DNA of 17,467 bases. It comes from Opitutales bacterium. Its GTDB lineage: Bacteria > Verrucomicrobiota > Verrucomicrobiia > Opitutales > UBA9783. The position numbers were made by a program, and so were the translations under genes. This document shows positions 13,406 through 17,467 of the stretch, piece after piece; the first letter of the stretch is position 1; each line of letters starts with the position of its first letter. The stretch spans positions 1 to 17,467 of the forward strand of contig JAFVCI010000052.1 of NCBI GenBank assembly GCA_017479315.1, read 5' to 3'. The notes beneath the pieces were generated by a model. It was not told the DNA's origin and ran no database searches. It saw only the letters and a list, made by a program, of their open reading frames with translations.

Positions 13406-14383
13406 TCGATTTTGCAAGCCGTTCCGTCGCTGAAGGTTCTTGTGATCGGTGACGGGATGCTGGATCGTTACATTTTCGGGGATGCGGAGCGGATCTCGCC
13501 CGAAGCACCCGTACCGGTCGTTAAGGTTGAGCGCGAAGCCTGTCGATTGGGAGGCGCCTGCAACGTCGCATTGAACCTCAAGAGTTTGGGTGCACATGTT
13601 ACGTTTCTCGGAGTTGTCGGAACGGATGAAGCGGGAAGTACGTTGCAACGGTTACTGAAAGAAGCCGATATCGAATTTTGTGATGAAAATTTTCGTTCCG
13701 ACGTTCAAACAATCGTTAAAACACGCGTCGTTGCGCGTCATCAACAACTGTGTCGGTTGGATCGGGAAAAGAAATTTTCGGAAGCGTCGGTTGTCGCCGT
13801 TATCGCACAAACAGAGGCGTTTTTGCAAAAAAACGCCGTTTCCGCGATTTTGGTATCCGATTACGCCAAAGGAACGGTTACGCAGGCACTTTTGAACAAA
13901 CTGGTTGAACTGAAAAAATCTTATTCCTTTTTCCTTGCCGTCGACCCGAAGCCGAAGAATAAACTTTGCTACAACGGGATTGATTTACTGAAACCCAATC
14001 GCGCCGAAGCGTTTCAGCTGGCAGATTTCAACACCGACTCAAACCAAACATTTTCCTCGGATACTGTTGCGAAAGAAATTTTCAACCGTCATTCGGTGCG
14101 TTATCTTACCGTTACGTTGGGGGAACAAGGGATTGCGCTTGCGGAGAACGGTGGCAAAACGCAGACGGCACCCGCCGTCGCAAAGGAAGTTTTCGATGTT
14201 TCCGGTGCCGGCGACACCGCGCTTGCGGCACTGACGGTCGCTTTTTGCACCTATCGTACTCCGTCGGAAGCGATCGCGTTCGCGAATTTATTATCGGGCA
14301 TTGTGATCCGTAAAGTCGGAACGGCGGTGACGACACCCGAAGAAATTTTGGCGTATGCTTCCAAAACCGGCTTTGTTTCTTGA
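13376..14383 (+). CDS. D-glycero-beta-D-manno-heptose-7-phosphate kinase (HldE kinase domain / HldA type)
   Basis: Phosphorylates heptose 7-phosphate at C1 in ADP-heptose synthesis for the LPS inner core. The 335-residue protein is a PfkB/ribokinase-fold kinase: LKVLVIGDGMLDRYIFGD (19-36), ISPEAPVPVVKVERE (40-54), RLGGACNVALN (57-67), SDYAKG (161-166), VDPKPK (189-194), LKPNRAEA (205-212) and the catalytic DVSGAGDT (274-281) with D280. ISPEAPVPVVKVE and RLGGA.NVA are specific to RfaE/HldE kinases. The protein stops after the kinase domain, so the adenylyltransferase half of bifunctional HldE must be a separate gene. Its 3' end overlaps gmhB by 29 nt. Its ATG is only 6 bp from the divergent M23 ATG and lacks a Shine-Dalgarno sequence. 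Confidence 0.93.
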   Translation: MVLLPLQSVQSILQAVPSLKVLVIGDGMLDRYIFGDAERISPEAPVPVVKVEREACRLGGACNVALNLKSLGAHVTFLGVVGTDEAGSTLQRLLKEADIEFCDENFRSDVQTIVKTRVVARHQQLCRLDREKKFSEASVVAVIAQTEAFLQKNAVSAILVSDYAKGTVTQALLNKLVELKKSYSFFLAVDPKPKNKLCYNGIDLLKPNRAEAFQLADFNTDSNQTFSSDTVAKEIFNRHSVRYLTVTLGEQGIALAENGGKTQTAPAVAKEVFDVSGAGDTALAALTVAFCTYRTPSEAIAFANLLSGIVIRKVGTAVTTPEEILAYASKTGFVS

Positions 14384-14897
14384 TCGCGACGGAACGCTGA
14401 TTGAGGATTTGCACTATCTGTCCGATCCGAACAAGGTACGTTTGTTGCCGGGGGTACGCGAATGTTTGGTGACATTAAAAAAAGACGGTTGGTTGTTCTT
14501 TTTATTCTCCAACCAAAGCGGCATTCGGCGCGGTTTCTGTACGCTCGAACAAGTCAACGCCTGCAATCAGCGCATGCTGGATCTTATTGGTCTCGGGTGG
14601 GATTTATTCACAAAAACCTGCCTCGCTCTCGGAACGGCGGAAGAACCTTGTGGATATCGCAAACCGTCGCCGAAATTTATCCTCGAATGCCTGGAAACAT
14701 TTTGCCTCGATCCGAACCGTTGTTGGATGATCGGCGATAAGAAAACGGATGTCGAAGCGGGACAAAAAGCGGGTATTCGAACGATTTTGATACAACCGCA
14801 AAGTGGAATTTTATCAAAAAATTCGCCTCAAACCGTAGTTTGTAAGGATTTTTCCGAGGTCCTTAACCGCCTGCGGGAGAAAAAACGGCAAATTTAA
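14355..14897 (+). CDS. gmhB: D-glycero-D-manno-heptose-1,7-bisphosphate 7-phosphatase (HAD family)
   Basis: Removes the 7-phosphate from heptose 1,7-bisphosphate, the step after the kinase encoded just upstream. The 180-residue HAD protein has FLDRDGTL (8-15) with nucleophile D10 and general acid D12, LLPGV (30-34), FSNQSGI.RG (51-60), RKPSPKF (102-108) and MIGDKKTDVEAGQKAG (125-140). This order, together with the operon partner, fits GmhB; a histidinol-phosphatase-type HAD is the alternative. The zinc-binding loop is eroded: against the usual C.H...C.C, only C89 and C99 are present and the last cysteine position is Y101, so structural zinc is probably not bound in the classical way. The start lies inside the kinase gene, suggesting translational coupling. 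Confidence 0.9.
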   Translation: MLPKPALFLDRDGTLIEDLHYLSDPNKVRLLPGVRECLVTLKKDGWLFFLFSNQSGIRRGFCTLEQVNACNQRMLDLIGLGWDLFTKTCLALGTAEEPCGYRKPSPKFILECLETFCLDPNRCWMIGDKKTDVEAGQKAGIRTILIQPQSGILSKNSPQTVVCKDFSEVLNRLREKKRQI

Positions 14898-15127
14898 GCA
14901 TGTTGGGACGACAACCGCCTCGAAGGTTTATTATTGAAATATATTAAAAATGCCAGGAAAGGCGGGATGTTATCGATATTTGGTTGTCGACTGTATTCAA
15001 AAAGCAAAAAACGCACGAAAAAACGATAAAAATTGCTGTTGCAACCTGCTTTAGGGGCGACTTCCGTCGCAGTTCAATCTCACAGCCCGTTGCGTGTTCG
15101 AAGCCGCAAAATTGTCTTCCGTTTCCC
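14898..15127. other. Convergent intergenic region between gmhB and the MFS gene
   Basis: About 230 bp without a convincing gene. Visible structure: CGACAACC (14909-14916) is repeated inverted as GGTTGTCG (14982-14989). GCGAC-TTCC-GTCGC (15057-15070) is a perfect 5-bp hairpin. On the minus strand a small TTGC-AACA-GCAA stem (15033-15044) is followed by TTTTTATCG and then another T run, a weak candidate terminator for the MFS gene. A 70-codon minus-strand frame (14944-15156) overlaps the MFS end and has no recognisable domain. Confidence 0.4.
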
Positions 15128-16348
15128 TTACGCCAAACGCTTCTCTTTATAAACAAGCCCGAAAAGAACCGTCGCCAGCACGATCATTACCGTTACGATC
15201 GACAAACCCGAGCGATAGGCTTCCGATAACAAATGCGCTTCTTTGAAATTATCGATCATCCATCCGACAAGCGGTTGTCCCAAGCCGCACAAAATCATAC
15301 AAAGGGCGTTGCAAAACGAAACGGAACTGGCGCCGAGAGAGGAGGAATTTAAATTGGCAACTCCCACAAATCCGATGACCTGGACACCGCAACAGATCCC
15401 CAAAAGCACCATCAGACACACCATGGTCCCGAATGATGCCTCTCCCGTAACGAGGAAAACGGTAAAAAGAACGGCTGCCGCGATACCTCCGAACACCATC
15501 GGTTTTTTGCAGGAACGAACGGTATCGGAAATCCATCCCATGATCGGGCAGGAAATCGCCCAGCTCAAATTCAAAAACGACACCAGCTGTGCCGCTTCCA
15601 GAGTGGTAAAATGACAAACATTCGTAAAATACGGAATACTCCAAAGGTCGGCAAAGGTCGCAAACGGCATCAGCAACGCTCCCGTCATGATACCCGCCGC
15701 CCAGGCACCCGGCTTTTTGGCGATTTCCCACAGACGCCCGCCCAATTCCCTCCAAAGCTTCTTGTCGCGCGGTGCCAAATGCGTATCTTTGGGAACAAAA
15801 ACACACAGCAGCAACGTGACGATGATCCCGAAACCGCATGCCGTCAGCCAGATATTTCGATATCCCGTATTTAAATAGGCAAAACCGTTTTGCGAACCGA
15901 TGGAACCGAACATGCCCAACATCGTCGTTAACCCCGACAACATCGCCCATTTGTTTTGCGGAAACCACGTGGTGCACAAATACATCACGCCGACGAAACC
16001 GAAAGCGGATGCAAAACCCATCGCGAACCGCCCCGCCCCCAGGAAGAACAACACTCCCGTCGGAATAAGCGGCAACAGACACGCCAACGCCAACAGCAGG
16101 CAATTCCCGACGAGCAGCTTTCGTCCGCCGAACGTGTCAAACAGTGGTCCCACAAACAACTGCATCGGGGAATAAATCATATAATACAGGCTCATAACCG
16201 TCGACATTTGTGTCAGCGAAAGTTCGGCAACGGGCGAATTCGGCACCTGTCCGAGTAAACTCGGAATGACGCGAACAAAAAGCTCGTATAAATAAAATAA
16301 CGACCCGATGAACCAAATTCCGTATGCTTTACCGCCTGCTTTCTCCAT
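15128..16348 (-). CDS. Major facilitator superfamily transporter
   Basis: An inner-membrane secondary transporter of 406 residues with about 12 hydrophobic helices in two halves. The loop 2-3 motif A is visible as VGPLFDTFGGRKLL (66-79), the standard G...D..GGRk pattern, and a related stretch MGWISDTVRSCKKP follows the middle of the protein. The N-terminus (IWFIGSLFYLYELFVRVIPS) resembles uncharacterised MFS proteins of host-associated bacteria such as Legionella and Coxiella; that likeness is from memory of the family. The substrate cannot be inferred. It stands between gmhB (convergent) and the FAD oxidoreductase (same strand, 414 nt upstream), so it is probably its own unit. AGG lies about 9 nt before the ATG, a weak ribosome-binding site. 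Confidence 0.9.
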   Translation of the reverse strand: MEKAGGKAYGIWFIGSLFYLYELFVRVIPSLLGQVPNSPVAELSLTQMSTVMSLYYMIYSPMQLFVGPLFDTFGGRKLLVGNCLLLALACLLPLIPTGVLFFLGAGRFAMGFASAFGFVGVMYLCTTWFPQNKWAMLSGLTTMLGMFGSIGSQNGFAYLNTGYRNIWLTACGFGIIVTLLLCVFVPKDTHLAPRDKKLWRELGGRLWEIAKKPGAWAAGIMTGALLMPFATFADLWSIPYFTNVCHFTTLEAAQLVSFLNLSWAISCPIMGWISDTVRSCKKPMVFGGIAAAVLFTVFLVTGEASFGTMVCLMVLLGICCGVQVIGFVGVANLNSSSLGASSVSFCNALCMILCGLGQPLVGWMIDNFKEAHLLSEAYRSGLSIVTVMIVLATVLFGLVYKEKRLA

Positions 16349-16762
16349 AAATAAAACCTGGTTCTAGGGAAACAAACAACAAACACTGTTGCAAGTCAAA
16401 CAACACATTTTTTCGCCGAAAAATCCCTTTTTGCAAAGGTCTTTAATCTCTCGGAATAATCCGGTACAATGGATACCCATTGCAGCTTTCGAAGTATGAA
16501 AAACAGGGGCGTTTTTAGTCCTTTCGGTAAGTGTATGAAAATAGATGCGTTTTTGGAAATTCGTACCTGAGACTGTTCAATTTTCATCCGTTACGTAACC
16601 GAACAACCTAAAGCGGCGGCAGCTTGTATTTTGGCAATTTCCGACAATGTTTTTCGCGAAACACCTTCAAAAACCACTCGCACTGCGTTCCTTACTGGAA
16701 AAATTCCCACAAAAGAGCAATCGTTTTTCTCCACACCTTCCGAGATGCTTTTAAAAACACCT
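16349..16762 (-). other. Intergenic region with two tandem short minus-strand frames
   Basis: This 414-bp stretch between the FAD oxidoreductase and the MFS gene has no recognised gene. On the minus strand a 47-codon frame from GTG 16734 (VEKNDCSFVGIFPV... to ALGCSVT, stop at 16591-16593) is followed after 3 nt by a 63-codon frame from ATG 16587 (MKIEQSQVRISKNASIF..., stop at 16396). They are natural-looking in composition but match nothing I know, and could be a decayed gene or chance. On the plus strand TACAAT at 16465-16470 lacks a partner -35 box. I see no known structured RNA. Confidence 0.35.
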
Positions 16763-17467
16763 CTATATACGCGCCCGCAGATACTGATCGACTTTATCCG
16801 CCGTAATCACGCCGTAATTGACGGTGCCGAGCCAACCGGACATGATAATCCCGACCGAACCCGCATGGTATAAACCGTGTACGTGTTGCGGCAGTTCCAT
16901 GGAAACCTTCAACCCCTCGAATTTGGTCCCGAACGACGCGCCCTCCCAATGTTGCGTGTAACGTTGAAAGGTGCGCGGCGTCGCCACTTCGATCCAGGAA
17001 ATTTTATCGACCGCATGCGGTACAAAACGCTCCAAGGTTGCCAAGGTACGTTGTTTGAGCGTTTCTTTCGCCGCTTTATAATCCTCTTCCGACAAATTTG
17101 CCCAATCGTTCCAAAGGGCGTTGGTCGAAGCGACAATCGTGTACCGCGGCGTCGGGCTGTCGGGGCGAATACTCGGATAATAAACGGAAAACGTCCGACT
17201 TTTGGTATCAAATGCCTTTAAAGAGGCACTCGAAAAACGTTCCTCATCGGACGTAAAAATCAAATCCCCGATGTTCGGCAACGTTTCGCCCTCTTTAAAC
17301 CCCATGTACACCTGACAGGAGCTGTTGTTTAAACGCACCGCCTTTGTCTCCACGCGAAAGGCTTCATCGATGTCATTCGATTCCAATAGGGATAAAATCG
17401 TCGCTTTCAGATTGGCATTCGACACAATCGCTTTGCACGCGATCGCTTCGCCGTTCACCTGTAAACC
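16763..17467 (-). CDS. Phytoene-desaturase-like FAD-dependent oxidoreductase, C-terminal part (cut by window edge)
   Basis: The frame runs from the right edge of the window to a TAG at 16763-16765, giving 234 residues of the C-terminal part; the N-terminal Rossmann dinucleotide motif lies outside. Near the start, GLQVNGEAIACKAIVSNAN matches the CrtI/CrtISO pattern (v.v.dG..i.ad.vvsna). The end LYHAGSVGIIMSGWLGTVNYGV (from about residue 200) matches the family's FAD-contacting C-terminal motif (G....pG.G..g...sG...a). WIEVATPRTFQRYTQHWEGA is the typical segment before it (..e..tP..f......GaiyG). Members oxidise carotenoids, retinoids or other polyenes; the substrate is not determinable here. 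An in-frame GTG at 17458 is not the real start because the frame stays open beyond it with family-like residues. Confidence 0.85.
   Translation of the reverse strand, partial: GLQVNGEAIACKAIVSNANLKATILSLLESNDIDEAFRVETKAVRLNNSSCQVYMGFKEGETLPNIGDLIFTSDEERFSSASLKAFDTKSRTFSVYYPSIRPDSPTPRYTIVASTNALWNDWANLSEEDYKAAKETLKQRTLATLERFVPHAVDKISWIEVATPRTFQRYTQHWEGASFGTKFEGLKVSMELPQHVHGLYHAGSVGIIMSGWLGTVNYGVITADKVDQYLRARI

Noticed and set aside
14944..15156. Minus-strand 70-codon frame with a hydrophobic stretch
   Set aside because: It overlaps the MFS C-terminus in another frame, has no ribosome-binding site and matches no known small membrane protein.
15249..16103. Minus-strand 284-codon frame inside the MFS gene
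   Set aside because: Its composition is unlike a real protein and it lies wholly within the MFS gene in another frame; the MFS frame has clear helices and motif A.
1..17467. CRISPR array, insertion sequence, phage or defence module
   Set aside because: No regularly spaced repeats, transposase, integrase or toxin-antitoxin pattern was seen on either strand.

Overview
The window (17,467 bp, mid GC) comes from a Gram-negative bacterium. It carries an ADP-heptose (LPS inner core) kinase and phosphatase, a proton-translocating transhydrogenase, a polyprenyl-phosphate sugar transferase and ordinary informational genes. The short omega subunit (ASKVIPNPN...) and the rpoZ-smpB pairing resemble Verrucomicrobiota (PVC group, perhaps Opitutae-like). 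That placement is inference, not proof. TAG, TAA and TGA all act as stops here, so the genetic code looks standard. Recognisable Shine-Dalgarno sequences are nearly absent (ndk is the clearest exception), and several candidate promoters sit only 0-15 nt from start codons.

Layout. 1-627 (minus): tRNA-Ala(GGC), tRNA-Leu(CAG) and the start of rpsF (bS6), which runs off the left edge. 955-2808 (plus): an AT-rich gene for a 615-residue protein with a signal peptide, a long coiled coil and an Arg-Gly-rich tail; this is the most unusual gene in the window. 2851-2928: tRNA-His with its own promoter. 3066-5229 (minus): a DUF167/YggU protein and a DNA ligase LigA that lacks the BRCT domain. 5473-5547 (minus): tRNA-Glu(CTC), divergent from ndk (5700-6122, plus). 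6420-7430 (minus): ruvB. 7563-10012 (minus): pntB, pntAB and a bacterial sugar transferase where pntAA would be expected. 10297-11991 (plus): an HU-family gene, rpoZ, smpB and trmL. 12188-13369 (minus): an M23 metallopeptidase whose signal peptide is cut off by an in-frame TAG. 13376-14897 (plus): overlapping heptose-7-P kinase and gmhB. 15128-16348 (minus): an MFS transporter. 16763-17467 (minus): the C-terminal part of a phytoene-desaturase-like FAD oxidoreductase, cut by the right edge.

How the genes fit together. The HU-rpoZ-smpB-trmL block serves nucleoid structure, transcription, ribosome rescue and tRNA modification. LigA and RuvB act in DNA replication, repair and recombination. The kinase and GmhB catalyse two steps of ADP-heptose synthesis, and the sugar transferase probably starts a surface polysaccharide. 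I see no CRISPR array, insertion sequence, phage module or defence island. The points most worth following up are the secreted coiled-coil/RG protein, the nonsense codon in the M23 gene, the missing pntAA and the pattern of short leaders.
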